Assembly: GCA_029269125.1 (NCBI GenBank)
Contig: JARHXX010000025.1
Span: 1 to 56,122 of the forward strand
Source: Kiritimatiellaeota bacterium B1221
Lineage (GTDB): Bacteria; Verrucomicrobiota; Kiritimatiellia; SS1-B-03-39; UBA6053
Reading direction: 5' to 3'
DNA: 56,122 bases
Part shown: positions 42,920 to 52,357 of the stretch, piece after piece
Layout of the letters: the number at the start of each line of letters is the position of its first letter
Numbering within the stretch: position 1 is the stretch's first letter
The notes under the pieces: model-generated
What the model saw: only the letters and a program-made list of their open reading frames with translations
Database searches by the model: none
What the model was told of the DNA's origin: nothing
Program-made: the position numbers and the translations under genes

Positions 42920-43693
42920 TCAGCCGACGTCAAAATGCGGCGCAGCGTTCGCCGGTGCTTCCCTTGCTTGTTCGCCCTTGATGGCTCCGAAAGCGGCAAA
43001 GCATGAATTTTTGTGTAAAATCTCAGTTTTCTGGAATCCGACCTTCTTTAATAATTCAAGCTGGAAGGTCACAGAACGTGGAGAATCTTCCTGCTCAATG
43101 TATGTGAATACCTTTTCCTGATATTCCTTTCCTCCCTGGGAGATGAGATAGTCCGCATACCGCTGCCACATCAACGCGTGCACTTTTTCGTTCTCGTGGG
43201 TAACCAAGTCGGTAATCCAAATGGAACCACCCGGGCGTAGAAGTGTATAGAGCTTACGGAAGGTCGATTCCCAATCAGACTCTTCCCTCAGGTGGTGCAG
43301 CACCGCGGCTGCGAGAATGACGTCGTATCCTTCTTCAGGAAGGGGGAGTTCTCTAATATCACCGTGGAATTTTCGGATGGCACCTGATGTCTCAGAAGTT
43401 ATCCGCTCCTCTGCTCTCCGCAGCATGGGCTCGCTGAGGTCGCAAATGTCGCAATCAAAATCACCAGAAGACTCTCTCAACAATTTGATGGTGTTGTTTC
43501 CCGCGCCACATCCGATGTCTAAACATCGGTTTATCACGGGTGTAGCAGCGATTGCGGCTTGCGTGATCAGCTCCATGGCCAGCGGTGCATCAATCGTAGC
43601 CGCTTGGCCTGTCTCCATATTCGAGAAGCGCTCAACGTCGTTGTCGAAGCGGATTCGGATTTCTTCATTTGTAGATTTATGTTTCAGGGACAT
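42920..43693 (-). CDS. Class I SAM-dependent methyltransferase
   Basis: A 257-residue cytosolic methyltransferase. Motif I is CLDIGCGAGNNTIKLL, followed by CDICDLSEPMLRRAEERI, FHGDIRELPLPEEGYDVILA, AAVLHHL and LLRPGGSIWITDLV. Substrate unknown; the HHL block resembles UbiE/Coq5-like and small-molecule methyltransferases. The ATG at 43693 is preferred because AGGA sits 7 bases upstream; an ATG at 43699 is too close to it. It interrupts the expected dcw order, lies on the opposite strand and is flanked on both sides by gene-free spacers of 270-300 bases. This suggests a recent arrival. Confidence 0.85.
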   Translation of the reverse strand: MSLKHKSTNEEIRIRFDNDVERFSNMETGQAATIDAPLAMELITQAAIAATPVINRCLDIGCGAGNNTIKLLRESSGDFDCDICDLSEPMLRRAEERITSETSGAIRKFHGDIRELPLPEEGYDVILAAAVLHHLREESDWESTFRKLYTLLRPGGSIWITDLVTHENEKVHALMWQRYADYLISQGGKEYQEKVFTYIEQEDSPRSVTFQLELLKKVGFQKTEILHKNSCFAAFGAIKGEQAREAPANAAPHFDVG

Positions 43694-43987
43694 TTTCATT
43701 TTCCTGCCACAAAATTCCGCAAAAATCAACGGCGCCCCCAAACCCCGTTCCGCAAATTCTTCATTTCCGATTCAGCCGGGGGACAAGCCCATCGGACCGG
43801 TTTCAGGAGGTTGTACAGCCTGCGCGACAAAAAGAGGACTCGCTGCCGGGTTGGCGTCAACCTCCCCGCTTTTTTAACAATTATCGGGACTCTTCCGTTC
43901 ATCATACCCGGTATCGTAAACGGATTCTCCACCGTAAATCTGCTTTTTCCTGCGGAGAGGGAGGGGATGTGGGAGGACGGGGACGTT
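43694..43987. other. Spacer between the methyltransferase and rsgA
   Basis: 294 bases. An open frame runs through it on the minus strand but has no start signal, overlaps rsgA out of frame and has no recognisable protein pattern. I see no convincing terminator or promoter. Confidence 0.45.
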
Positions 43988-45028
43988 TTAGCGCGGTTTT
44001 TTGAGACGGGCTTCTTCCTGGGCGCGACGAACCTTTTTTCCAAAGGCTTTTTCGTGGGATTTCCGCTCATAGAGGGTGGCGCGATTGTGGGCCTGTTCGC
44101 GCATGAGTTTGAGGTAATTTTTTACCCGGCGCGGATCCAGTTCACCTGTTTCCAGTGCTTCGCGGATGGCGCAGCCGGGTTCGGTATCATGGTTGCAGTC
44201 GTTGAATTTACATTCAGCACTAATGGCTTCAATATCGGCGAAAGTGGCATTCACCCCGGCTTCGCAATCGGCCAGCTGCAGTTCACGCATGCCCGGCGTA
44301 TCGAGGATCAGGGCTCCGCTGGACATAGGGAAGAGGGTGCGGCGGGTGGTGGTGTGGCGGCCTTTGGCATCGTTCTCCCGAATCTCCCATGTGTCCTGAA
44401 TTTCTTCGCCCATGAGCGTGTTGGTGAGAGTCGATTTTCCGGAGCCGGAGGATCCCATCAGCACAACCGTGGCCCCGGGGGTGCACCAGTCATGTAGTAT
44501 TTGGGTACTTTCCTCTTCCAGACAGTTTACGGCCAGCACGGCTAACTGGGGATCGAGTGCCTGTACATCACGAATAAAGGGAGCAGGGTCGTCGCAAAGA
44601 TCGGCTTTGCTCAGTACAATGACCGGTTCAACCCGGGCTTCGTGGGCGAGACTTAAATAGCGTTCGATGCGGTTGAGGTTAAAATCTTTATTGAGTGAAC
44701 AAACGATAAAGCAGACATCGACATTGGCGGCAATTAGTTGGGGGGCGATTTTGGTCCCGGCGGCTTTGCGGGTAAACAAACTTTTGCGTTCCAACAGGCG
44801 GCTGATCTTATCCGGTCCGGACAGGAGGACCCAGTCGCCCACTGCCATTTTAGGGGAGGAGTAGAGCAGGGGGATGAGCAGGCGATCTGCTCCGTTGTCC
44901 ACTTCCGCATCACAGCGGTGTTGTTCAATCACCCGGGCGGGTTGAAGCGTTTCAGCTTCCTCCGTGGTGAGTTGGGTGGAGAAATAGGGTTGCCAACCCA
45001 ACGCAAGAAGGGAATCAAAGTCGCTCAA
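43988..45028 (-). CDS. rsgA: Ribosome small-subunit maturation GTPase RsgA
   Basis: A circularly permuted GTPase that checks late 30S assembly. 346 residues: an N-terminal OB-like domain (about 30-90), then GTPase motifs in permuted order: G4 VLSKADL, G1 GSSGSGKSTLTN, G2 around GRHTTTRR, G3 LDTPGM. The C-terminal zinc motif is CKFNDCNHDTEPGC. A long basic tail follows (KSHEKAFGKKVRRAQEEARL). The start ATG is at 45028, 18 bases after the stop of the PDZ gene, so the two are probably co-transcribed. Confidence 0.95.
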   Translation of the reverse strand: MSDFDSLLALGWQPYFSTQLTTEEAETLQPARVIEQHRCDAEVDNGADRLLIPLLYSSPKMAVGDWVLLSGPDKISRLLERKSLFTRKAAGTKIAPQLIAANVDVCFIVCSLNKDFNLNRIERYLSLAHEARVEPVIVLSKADLCDDPAPFIRDVQALDPQLAVLAVNCLEEESTQILHDWCTPGATVVLMGSSGSGKSTLTNTLMGEEIQDTWEIRENDAKGRHTTTRRTLFPMSSGALILDTPGMRELQLADCEAGVNATFADIEAISAECKFNDCNHDTEPGCAIREALETGELDPRRVKNYLKLMREQAHNRATLYERKSHEKAFGKKVRRAQEEARLKKPR

Positions 45029-45046
45029 GAGCGTAACCGCATGAGA

Positions 45047-45730
45047 TTAAAATTGAACCTCGATCGATAGTGTTTCGGTTCCCCGGATCACGGTAAGGGA
45101 GGCGCGGTAAGAGTTCAGGCTTTTGATGACATCCGCCAATTGTTGTGCGGATGTAATGTCGGTTTCATCAATTTTCACCAGAATATCTTTTTCCAGGAGT
45201 CCGGCTTCGCTGGCGGGAGAGTTTTCTTTGATTGCGCGGACGATAACGCCCACACCTTCGTTTAATCCCAAGTATTCTCCTACTGCGGGGGAGATGTTTT
45301 CAATACCGACGCCCAAACTTTGGGGAGGGCGGGGGGTGGAGGCGGTGATCACACGGCCTTTTCCCAGTACGGGTTGAACCAGAACCCCGGAACCATTGCG
45401 GATCAATTTGATTTCCACCTCGCGGTTTGCCGGGGTTTCCTGAACCATGCGGCTCAGTGCCCGTGCGCTTTCCACGCGTTGGCCGTTGTAAGAAATAATG
45501 ACATCATTCATTTGAATGCCGGCTGAGTCAGCAGGACCTTTGTTTCCTACCTGCACCACCCAGGCACCGTATTCACCCGGCAGTTGGAATTTGCTCACTT
45601 CTGTGGCGGTGATTTCGTCTAAACCCACACCCAGCATTCCCGGAGGGTGTCCGCGTAATTCTGCGGCTTCCAGCACGGGAAAAATGCAGACTGCGAGCAG
45701 GACAGGGAGAGAACGTATCATATTTTTCAT
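45047..45730 (-). CDS. Exported two-PDZ-domain protein
   Basis: A 227-residue periplasmic protein with a signal peptide (MKNMIRSLPVLLAVCIFPVL) and two PDZ domains. The first is about 30-120 (MLGVGLDEI, VVQVGNKGPADSAGIQMNDV, IISYNGQRV). The second is about 138-227 (SLGVGIENI, VIVRAIKENSPASEAGLLEK, DILVKIDETDI). It resembles the PDZ part of DegP/HtrA, but no Ser-protease domain is present. It may act as an adaptor or substrate sensor. The ATG at 45730 is preferred to an in-frame start 22 codons earlier because it opens a normal signal peptide. Confidence 0.87.
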   Translation of the reverse strand: MKNMIRSLPVLLAVCIFPVLEAAELRGHPPGMLGVGLDEITATEVSKFQLPGEYGAWVVQVGNKGPADSAGIQMNDVIISYNGQRVESARALSRMVQETPANREVEIKLIRNGSGVLVQPVLGKGRVITASTPRPPQSLGVGIENISPAVGEYLGLNEGVGVIVRAIKENSPASEAGLLEKDILVKIDETDITSAQQLADVIKSLNSYRASLTVIRGTETLSIEVQF

Positions 45731-45804
45731 AATAAAAACCTGAGGATAGAAGTCGGTGTTAAATTTTTGTCTATTCCAGAAGCAGGCAAGATGCAAGCCA
45801 GAGA

Positions 45805-47550
45805 TTAGTCGTTGAAATCTTTTCCTTCGATGGTGGCTTTGACGTACCCTTTGCGGATGGTGAAGCTTCCGAAGCGTTCACCCTCTTCCCGTTCTTTGGC
45901 GTAGGCACTGAGGATGGGTTTGAGTTCACTGAGGATTTCTTCTTCACCGATGTTTTCTCTGTACATCTTGTTCAGGCGCTCTCCGGAGAATCCTGCGCCG
46001 AGGTACATGTTGTATTTTCCGGGCGCTTTGCCGACAAAACCAATTTCACCGAGGTAGGGGCGGCCGCAACCGTTGGGGCAACCGGTCATACGAATGACGA
46101 TTTCGTCATCCCGCAGTCCGACTTCCTCCGTAATTTCATCAATTTTGGTGATGAGATCAGGCAAGTACCGTTCGGCCTCGGCCATGGCCAGTCCACAAGT
46201 GTTGAGGGCGACACAGGCAATGGAGTTTTTGCGCAGACCGCTGAGCCCTGCGAATTCACCGACTTTGTGTTGTGCCATCAAATCGTCGATTTTCTTTTTG
46301 TCTGTGTCGCTGACATTTCCGATCAGCAGGTTTTGGTTGCCGGAGAGGCGGAAGTCCACGTCGTTACAGGCCTGGGCAATTTCCCTTAAGGCGGTCATCC
46401 ATTTGTTCTGTTTGGTGTCTTTGATGCGTCCGCCTTCGATAAACAGGGTGAGGAACCATTTGCCGTTGGTGCCCTGGGTCCAGCCGTAGGTGTCGCCATT
46501 GCGGATGAATTCAAAGGGTTTGGCTTCCTGGATCTCGTAACCGCAACGTTTGTTGAGTTCTTCAACGATGAAATCCAACCCGTAGTCGTCAATGGTATAT
46601 TTGAAACGGGCGTGTTTCCGGTTGGTGCGGCATCCGTAATCCCGTTGAATGGTCATGATTTTTTCGCAGGTATCGTTGATTTTGTCTTTGGGGACAAAAC
46701 CGATGACGGAAGCTAAACGGGGATAGGTTTCCGGCATACCGTGGGTCATGCCCATGCCGCCACCGACGGCGACGTTAAAGCCCAGGAGTTTGCCGTCTTC
46801 TTCGATGGCGATGAGGCCGATGTCGTTGGCAAAGATATCTACATCATTGTACGGGGGGATTGCGGCCGCAATTTTGAATTTACGGGGCAGGTAGCGTTTG
46901 GTGTAAATGGGTTCCTCGTCATTTCCAATTTCCGCACGGAATTTAGGGGTATGATCGATTTTTTCACCGTCCATCCACAATTCGTAGTAGGCGCTGGTAT
47001 TGGGCGTCAAATGGTCGGAAATCTCGCAGCAGGCACGGTAGACTTCTTCGTGGACTTCGGACTGGTATGGATTCGGATTGCACATCACGTTACGGTTCAC
47101 ATCTCCGCAGGCGGCGATGGAATCGAGTTTGGATTTGATGATCTCCTGCATGGTCTGCTTGAGATTGCGTTTCAGTACGCCGTGAAACTGGAAGGCCTGA
47201 CGGGTGGTAATTTTGATGGTGCCATTGGCCAGGGTGTTGGCAATGTGATCCATGTCCAAATATTGTTGGGCGGTACAAATGCCCCCGGGAACGCGTACGC
47301 GGATCATGAAACTGTAAGCCGGCTCCAACTTGGAGTGACGCCGCTCATTGCGGAGTTCGCGGTCGTCCTGCATGTAGGAACCGTGAAACTTGGTCAACTG
47401 GGTGTCATCGGAGGCAATCGCGCCGGTTAAGGGATCGCTTAAGCCTTCTTTAATGGTGCCACGCAGATAGTTGCTGGCTTCTTTGATGTGTTCCACATGT
47501 TCGAAGTTTTCGGGGACCGGCTTGGAAAGATCTAAAATTTTGTCAGGCAT
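45805..47550 (-). CDS. cysI: Assimilatory sulfite reductase hemoprotein subunit
   Basis: Reduces sulfite to sulfide for cysteine synthesis, using siroheme coupled to a 4Fe-4S cluster. 581 residues, near the usual CysI length. Ferredoxin-like repeats [20 protein letters not shown] and [15 protein letters not shown] flank the two halves. Cluster/siroheme ligands are Cys446 and Cys452 ([11 protein letters not shown]) and Cys491 and Cys495 ([11 protein letters not shown]). NPNP and GGGMGMTHG blocks are also typical. The flavoprotein partner CysJ is not adjacent; a ferredoxin donor is possible. It is divergent from the sialate esterase gene. No sulfur-responsive riboswitch is visible upstream. Confidence 0.95.
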   Translation of the reverse strand: MPDKILDLSKPVPENFEHVEHIKEASNYLRGTIKEGLSDPLTGAIASDDTQLTKFHGSYMQDDRELRNERRHSKLEPAYSFMIRVRVPGGICTAQQYLDMDHIANTLANGTIKITTRQAFQFHGVLKRNLKQTMQEIIKSKLDSIAACGDVNRNVMCNPNPYQSEVHEEVYRACCEISDHLTPNTSAYYELWMDGEKIDHTPKFRAEIGNDEEPIYTKRYLPRKFKIAAAIPPYNDVDIFANDIGLIAIEEDGKLLGFNVAVGGGMGMTHGMPETYPRLASVIGFVPKDKINDTCEKIMTIQRDYGCRTNRKHARFKYTIDDYGLDFIVEELNKRCGYEIQEAKPFEFIRNGDTYGWTQGTNGKWFLTLFIEGGRIKDTKQNKWMTALREIAQACNDVDFRLSGNQNLLIGNVSDTDKKKIDDLMAQHKVGEFAGLSGLRKNSIACVALNTCGLAMAEAERYLPDLITKIDEITEEVGLRDDEIVIRMTGCPNGCGRPYLGEIGFVGKAPGKYNMYLGAGFSGERLNKMYRENIGEEEILSELKPILSAYAKEREEGERFGSFTIRKGYVKATIEGKDFND

Positions 47551-47834
47551 TTTGCTGATGGGCTGGGGTTGAAATGGGGTTTCCTATAGTAAAATATATC
47601 GGTTGCGGTCAATCTCAATCGGAAAAAGGCTTGGAATGGGGGGGAGGTCCGCGTTCGGGTATTTCAGCTGGATTGGAGGGGGACAGGTTACGCAATGTGG
47701 GATGATGGGGGATGACTTATCAATCACGGTGAGGGGTTGGAAAGGTTTTTTCGGATTCTTATGCGATGCAACCGTATGCTTTTGGGGGCATTTTTTATCG
47801 AAAATGTGCCGTTTATGGCTAAGTGCATTTGTCC

Positions 47835-49757
47835 ATGATGATACAACTCGACCCGTTTTTTCAGTCCGGCATGGTCTTACCCCGAAATGTGGCACTTCCT
47901 TTCTGGGGAACTGCCACTCCAAACCGCAGGGTGATCATTTCGGTGGGAGGGCGAGAGGCGGAATCTTTGAGCAATTCCAGCGGTCAGTTTCATTTGTGGT
48001 TGTCTCCTTTAGAGGCTGGAGGAGGTGCATTGACACTGCGGGTTGGGTTGGCCGAGTCGAATGAAGAACAGGTCCTCGAAGATATCCTGGTGGGCGAAGT
48101 TTGGTTTGCTTCGGGTCAGTCCAACATGTCGATGGCCGTAAAGGGATGTGAACGGTTTACTGATCAGATGCTCTCAGACGCAACGTATCCTGATATTCGT
48201 CTGTTTAAAGTCGCACAAAAAGCCGCATGGAGCCCGGAGGGCTCTGTTTCCGGTACCTGGTTGCCTTGTCTGCCCGAAAATGCCATAGACTTTTCGGCGG
48301 TTGCAATGGGGTTTGCCAAGTCTTTGCATAAAAAGTTGAATGTTCCCGTTGGGGTGGTGGTGAGTGCTTGGGGGGGGACCTTTATTGAGGGCTGGATCAG
48401 TCAGCAGGGGCTTGCCCGGATTCCGGAATTTCAATCGTGGGCGGATCACTATCATCAGGAATCCTGTCTGCCGGAGCACTGGGCCGAATTCCGTGAAAAA
48501 GCCAATGAACAGGGAATTGTTTCCAACCTGCCGGTTGACACGGAGAACCAGGGGCTGCAGGACGGGTGGGCGGCATCCGACTTTGATGACAGTGGGTGGG
48601 AGGAAATGAAGGTGCCCGGAAGGTGGCAGGAAAACGGGTATCCGGGTTCCGGGATTTTCTGGTTTCGGCAGAGCTTTGAAATTCCGACATCGTGGCAGGG
48701 AAAGTCTTTGGTTTTTGAAGCAGGCGCCATGGATAAAATTGATGTCACGTATGCCAATGGACAGGAAATCGGGCGAACCGGGAAGGATCATGAAGTGGCG
48801 TACTGGGATCAACCCCGCCATTATACGCTGCCGGGTGAACTGACCGAGGGCTCCCGGGTCACTTTGGCGGTTCGGGTGGTGTCCTTTAGTGGGCATGGCG
48901 GAATGACCGGTCCCGCGGCGGAGATGGGCTTACAACTAGCGGGCGCGCCGGAAGAAAGAATTCCGGTAGCCGGTTATTGGAAGTTTAAGCAAGAGCGGGA
49001 TTACGGGGTGATTGCCAATACGGCGGTGATGGGACATGGCAATCACAATTCGCCGCACATCCTTTTTGATAATATGGTGGCCCCTTTGATTCCTTTTCCT
49101 TTTAAAGGGGTGATTTGGTATCAGGGCGAATCCAACGCGTCACGGGCTGATCAGTACCAGTCGCTTTTGCAAGAACTGATTGCGGACTGGCGCTGGCATT
49201 TCGGTCGACCGGATTTAGGCTTTTATATCGTGCAGCTTCCTGAATTTATGGGGCCATCGACATATCAGGAAGAGAGCAGTTGGGCGAAAATACGTGAGGC
49301 GCAACGTCAAGTGTCCGAAGGCCCCGGCGTCGGATTGGCAGTGACTTTGGGATATGGAGAAGAGGAGGATATTCATCCCCAAGACAAAATGCCGGTGGGA
49401 GATCTTTTGGCCCGCTCCGCTTTGGCGGGGAGCTATGGAAAAGACCTTCTCGCAGGCGGTCCCATGATTGCGGAGCTCCGCCGCGTAGAGGCAAAAGTGC
49501 TTTGCCGCTTTGATCAGGTCGGGGAAGGATTGTGTGTGCAGGCCGGGGCGCAACCTGACGGATTTTATGTGGCGGGTGGGGACGGGACTTTTTATCCCGC
49601 AGGTTCAAAGATTGTGTCCGCAACCGAAGTGGAAGTGTGTTCGGATCAGGTTGCCGACCCGCAACAGATCCGCTACGCCTGGTCGGACCATCCCATCAAC
49701 AATCATTTGTTGAATTCTGAAAAAATCCCCGCCAGTCCATTTGGGATATCCCTTTAA
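47835..49757 (+). CDS. Sialate O-acetylesterase-family protein
   Basis: A 640-residue esterase of the SGNH/SASA type. N-terminal beta domain (LDPFFQSGMVLPRNVALPFW), nucleophile block EVWFASGQSNMSMAV, VGVVVSAWGGTFIEGWIS, an inserted jelly-roll domain (about 225-385, WAASDFDDSGWEEMKVPGRW) as found in large Verrucomicrobia and Bacteroidetes homologues, then GVIWYQGESNASRADQY and a DIHPQDKMPVG block with the catalytic His. Homologues remove O-acetyl groups from sialic acids or plant polysaccharides. No signal peptide is evident, unlike most relatives. The start is taken at ATG 47835; an in-frame GTG lies at 47823. Confidence 0.9.
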   Translation: MMIQLDPFFQSGMVLPRNVALPFWGTATPNRRVIISVGGREAESLSNSSGQFHLWLSPLEAGGGALTLRVGLAESNEEQVLEDILVGEVWFASGQSNMSMAVKGCERFTDQMLSDATYPDIRLFKVAQKAAWSPEGSVSGTWLPCLPENAIDFSAVAMGFAKSLHKKLNVPVGVVVSAWGGTFIEGWISQQGLARIPEFQSWADHYHQESCLPEHWAEFREKANEQGIVSNLPVDTENQGLQDGWAASDFDDSGWEEMKVPGRWQENGYPGSGIFWFRQSFEIPTSWQGKSLVFEAGAMDKIDVTYANGQEIGRTGKDHEVAYWDQPRHYTLPGELTEGSRVTLAVRVVSFSGHGGMTGPAAEMGLQLAGAPEERIPVAGYWKFKQERDYGVIANTAVMGHGNHNSPHILFDNMVAPLIPFPFKGVIWYQGESNASRADQYQSLLQELIADWRWHFGRPDLGFYIVQLPEFMGPSTYQEESSWAKIREAQRQVSEGPGVGLAVTLGYGEEEDIHPQDKMPVGDLLARSALAGSYGKDLLAGGPMIAELRRVEAKVLCRFDQVGEGLCVQAGAQPDGFYVAGGDGTFYPAGSKIVSATEVEVCSDQVADPQQIRYAWSDHPINNHLLNSEKIPASPFGISL

Positions 49758-49773
49758 CCCGGAAGGGATTTTT
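49748..49773 (+). terminator. Terminator overlapping the esterase stop codon
   Basis: ATCCCTT (49748-49754) pairs with AAGGGAT (49763-49769); the 8-base loop begins with the TAA stop, and TTTT follows. The stem is short but well placed before the convergent gene. Confidence 0.65.
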
Positions 49774-49794
49774 ATGTGTCCGGTCTGTGATGGG

Positions 49795-50856
49795 TTATTC
49801 ATCAATGGTCTCGTCCCGCTGGTAGATGGGCAGCTGCCGATAAGGGACCGTTAAGGAGAGTAGAATCATCGAAGTGCTGTAAACCGGGGTTTTCCCTGAC
49901 CAGGATCCGTCTTCTTTTTGTTTCGGCAGATAGGTCCGGTAAAGCCAGTCCCCGATTTGCTCCCAGGAGTCCCCACCCAACTGGAAGGCCGCCTGGGTCA
50001 CGTAATACAATCCGTATTCACTATGGCTATCTTTGGGCAATTTTTGGTAGCGCTTCATTAAATCGCGTTGGGCCAATTGCACTTCCGGGCTGTCGTGATG
50101 TCCGGTGAGGGTGAGGCACAAAATCCCTAAACCGCTCAGGGCGACGCGTCCGCCTCCTTTTCCCTGATATCCCAGGGAGCCATTTTCCCCCTGACGGTTT
50201 TTCACGTAGGTAATGGCATCCTGAATGTTTTTCTCCGGCACCATGGCGCCGTTCAGCCGCGCGGCCTTTAAGGACATCAATGCCCAGCCTGACACGGAAA
50301 GATCGCTGTCGGTGGCCTTGGGGCTGTAACGCCAGCCCCCTTCATGTCCGCCCCTTTTTTTATGATCCTGTGCCCCGAGAATCACCCGAATGGCTTTTTC
50401 CAGTGCGCCCCGTACTTGCACATCCCGTTCCGGATCCAGCATGCCGGAAACTTCAGCCAGAAACAGGGTGGAAATATTGTGGGAATACATGCCCTTGTCC
50501 GGTTTGCCGGAGGTGAGGATATAGCCGTCTTCATTTTGTTGAAGCAGGACGTAGTCGATGCAGTCGTTTATGAAGGATCCGTATCTGTCGTTTCCGGGGG
50601 TATGCCCGGCGGCCAGAAAGGACATGCCGGCCAAGGCGACCACGCCGGCGGATTTACCGTATTGCCCGTCGAAAGATCCGTCCGCATGCTGGGTTCTCAG
50701 CAGATATTCAAATGCGTTGTCCAGGGCGGCCTCCACGTCTTGGGCATGGGGCGCGAGCACCGGGGAGATGCTTTGGGCTGAAAGCGCCGGGATGACAAGA
50801 GAAAGTGTGAGGGCGCATGCCAGGGAAAAATGGAATCGGGAGAAGAGGGGTCGCAT
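49795..50856 (-). CDS. Exported prenyltransferase/squalene-cyclase-like repeat protein
   Basis: A 353-residue protein with a signal peptide (FHFSLACALTLSLVIPALSA) and an alpha-toroid of squalene-cyclase/prenyltransferase-like repeats with QW-type ends: QHADGSFDGQYGKSAGVVAL, QNEDGYILTSG, GGWRYSPKATDSDLSVSGWA, QGENGSLGYQGKGGGRVALS and QKEDGSWSGKTPVYSTSM. The cyclase catalytic DxDD motif is absent, so it is not a terpene cyclase. Such toroids are frequent in Planctomycetes and Verrucomicrobia secreted proteins of unknown role. It is divergent from the rlmL-like operon. Confidence 0.84.
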   Translation of the reverse strand: MRPLFSRFHFSLACALTLSLVIPALSAQSISPVLAPHAQDVEAALDNAFEYLLRTQHADGSFDGQYGKSAGVVALAGMSFLAAGHTPGNDRYGSFINDCIDYVLLQQNEDGYILTSGKPDKGMYSHNISTLFLAEVSGMLDPERDVQVRGALEKAIRVILGAQDHKKRGGHEGGWRYSPKATDSDLSVSGWALMSLKAARLNGAMVPEKNIQDAITYVKNRQGENGSLGYQGKGGGRVALSGLGILCLTLTGHHDSPEVQLAQRDLMKRYQKLPKDSHSEYGLYYVTQAAFQLGGDSWEQIGDWLYRTYLPKQKEDGSWSGKTPVYSTSMILLSLTVPYRQLPIYQRDETIDE

Positions 50857-51200
50857 GGGTATATTGGGAAAGCTGGTGAAGACGCTTTTTCTAATCGGAA
50901 GGACCCATTTTTATCACGATCCGAATTTGGAACCAATCATTCTTTTCATAAAGCTTAGGTGGGAAAGTGGGGCATTGTTTTCGGGATCTGAACCCCTGTT
51001 TGGGGAAAATGAACCGCCTGTCGATACCGAAAGCGATGGTGGGGGGGGGGGGCTCTTTTTCAGGGTGCCCTCTGCGTCCCCCCAATCTTTCCCCATCGTT
51101 ATACTTTTCTGCCGTCTCACCTTCCCGGCTCCCTCCCTTTACACTCCCAATTTTCCGCTTTGGCGTTGATTGTGCATCATTCCCGTGGCAGGGTGCGCCC
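50857..51200. other. Divergent promoter region with a G12 tract
   Basis: 344 bases between divergent genes. A run of twelve G (51041-51052) is preceded by GATGGT. Several frames are open here, but none has a start signal or protein character. Promoters for both flanking genes are expected; no boxes are clear. Confidence 0.55.
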
Positions 51201-52346
51201 GTGAAAGAAAATGTTACCATTACCTGTGCCAAAGGCGTCGCCCCCATTCTTGCATCCGAGTTGCGGGCCTTGGGGCTCGAACCGATTTCTGAAGATGTGG
51301 CGGCGGTCACGGTGGAGGCGGATTTACAACAGCAAATGCGTCTGCTGCTTCGCTTGCGATCGGCCCACAGGGTTTTGGTGCCGCTGATCTCCTGTCTGGC
51401 CCGCAGTCCGCAGGAATTGTTCCGCCGAATTGAGAATTTTGCCTGGGAAGATCATTTGGGTCCCGATGGCTATGTGCGCATCCACGGGTTTGTGAAGAAC
51501 GACGAAATCCGCGATCAGCGTTTCGCCTTTTTGACGGTGAAGGATGCGGTGATGGACCGGTTGCGGGATAAATATGGACGTCGACCCGATTCCGGCCCCA
51601 GCGATCACGGTGCTTCAATTTACATTCACTGGCTGTACGAAGAAGTGACCCTCTCTCTCGATTTAGCCGGCGCCCCGCTTTCCCGCCGGGGATATCGGAG
51701 CCGGGCAGGGGAAGCGCCATTGCAGGAAGCCTTGGCCGCAGCGATGCTGTTAGCGGGCGGCTGGCCCAAAGATGTGGCCCTTTGCAATCCCATGGGCGGA
51801 TCGGGCACCATCGCAATTGAAGCCGCCTGGCTGGCGCAAAACCGTGCGCCGGGATTATTGCGGGACCATTTTGGGTTGTTCTCTCTGAAACGCTTTCAGC
51901 CCATGATGTGGCAAAAAGAAGTGGAGGCGGCCGAATCCGAAATCATTCCCGAATGGGAAGTGCCGGTGATTATCTGCAGCGACTTTGACCGGGAGGTGAT
52001 CGAGATTGCCAAGATGAACGCGAAAGAGGCGGGGGTCGAAAAACTGATTCAGTTTGAAGTCTGCGATTTCCGCGAAACCCCGGTGCCGGAGGGTGAATCC
52101 TGGGTGGTGATCAATCCGCCTTACGGGATTCGGCTGGAGGAAGAAGATCTCACCGGACTCTATCAGGATATCGGACAGTGGCTCAAGTCGCTCGACCGGA
52201 AAGGGCAAGGGCTGGTGATCACCGCCAATCTACCTTTGGCCAAGCGCTTCGGACTCAAGCTGGCGCAAAAACATACCTTGTTTAACGGGCCGCTGGAATG
52301 TCGGTTGCTGGGCTTTGAACTGCAAAAACCCGGGGCCAGGGCTTGA
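51201..52346 (+). CDS. THUMP-domain rRNA methyltransferase (RlmL N-half/YpsC-like)
   Basis: A 381-residue SAM-dependent RNA methyltransferase. An N-terminal ferredoxin-like/THUMP region (about 1-155; TITCAKGVAPILASELRALG, RRIENFAWEDHLGPDGYVRI) precedes a Rossmann methyltransferase domain with DLAGAPLSRRGYRSRAGEAP, LCNPMGGSGTIAIEAAWLAQ, ICSDFDREVIEIAKMNAKEA and catalytic NPPY at 305-308. Homologues methylate N2 of G2445 of 23S rRNA. It matches the N-terminal half of RlmL; the RlmK half is absent. A GTG at 51201 is taken as start because the conserved block begins four codons later. The next gene begins 11 bases after its stop. Confidence 0.87.
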   Translation: MKENVTITCAKGVAPILASELRALGLEPISEDVAAVTVEADLQQQMRLLLRLRSAHRVLVPLISCLARSPQELFRRIENFAWEDHLGPDGYVRIHGFVKNDEIRDQRFAFLTVKDAVMDRLRDKYGRRPDSGPSDHGASIYIHWLYEEVTLSLDLAGAPLSRRGYRSRAGEAPLQEALAAAMLLAGGWPKDVALCNPMGGSGTIAIEAAWLAQNRAPGLLRDHFGLFSLKRFQPMMWQKEVEAAESEIIPEWEVPVIICSDFDREVIEIAKMNAKEAGVEKLIQFEVCDFRETPVPEGESWVVINPPYGIRLEEEDLTGLYQDIGQWLKSLDRKGQGLVITANLPLAKRFGLKLAQKHTLFNGPLECRLLGFELQKPGARA

Positions 52347-52357
52347 AGCGAGCGTCT

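Noticed and set aside
43559..44497. Long open frame on the plus strand across the methyltransferase start and rsgA
   Set aside because: Antisense to rsgA, which has full GTPase and zinc motifs; the plus-strand frame has no family pattern and no start signal.
46741..47430. Plus-strand 229-codon open frame inside cysI
   Set aside because: Antisense shadow of an unmistakable sulfite reductase.
47551..47834. SAM or other riboswitch before cysI
   Set aside because: No conserved aptamer blocks are recognisable on either strand of the divergent spacer.
49795..50856. True squalene-hopene cyclase
   Set aside because: Toroid repeats are present but the DxDD catalytic motif and the usual 600-plus-residue length are missing.
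50558..51169. Open frames through the divergent spacer 50857-51200
   Set aside because: No Shine-Dalgarno sequence, low-complexity composition and a G12 run; the conserved THUMP protein starts only at 51201.
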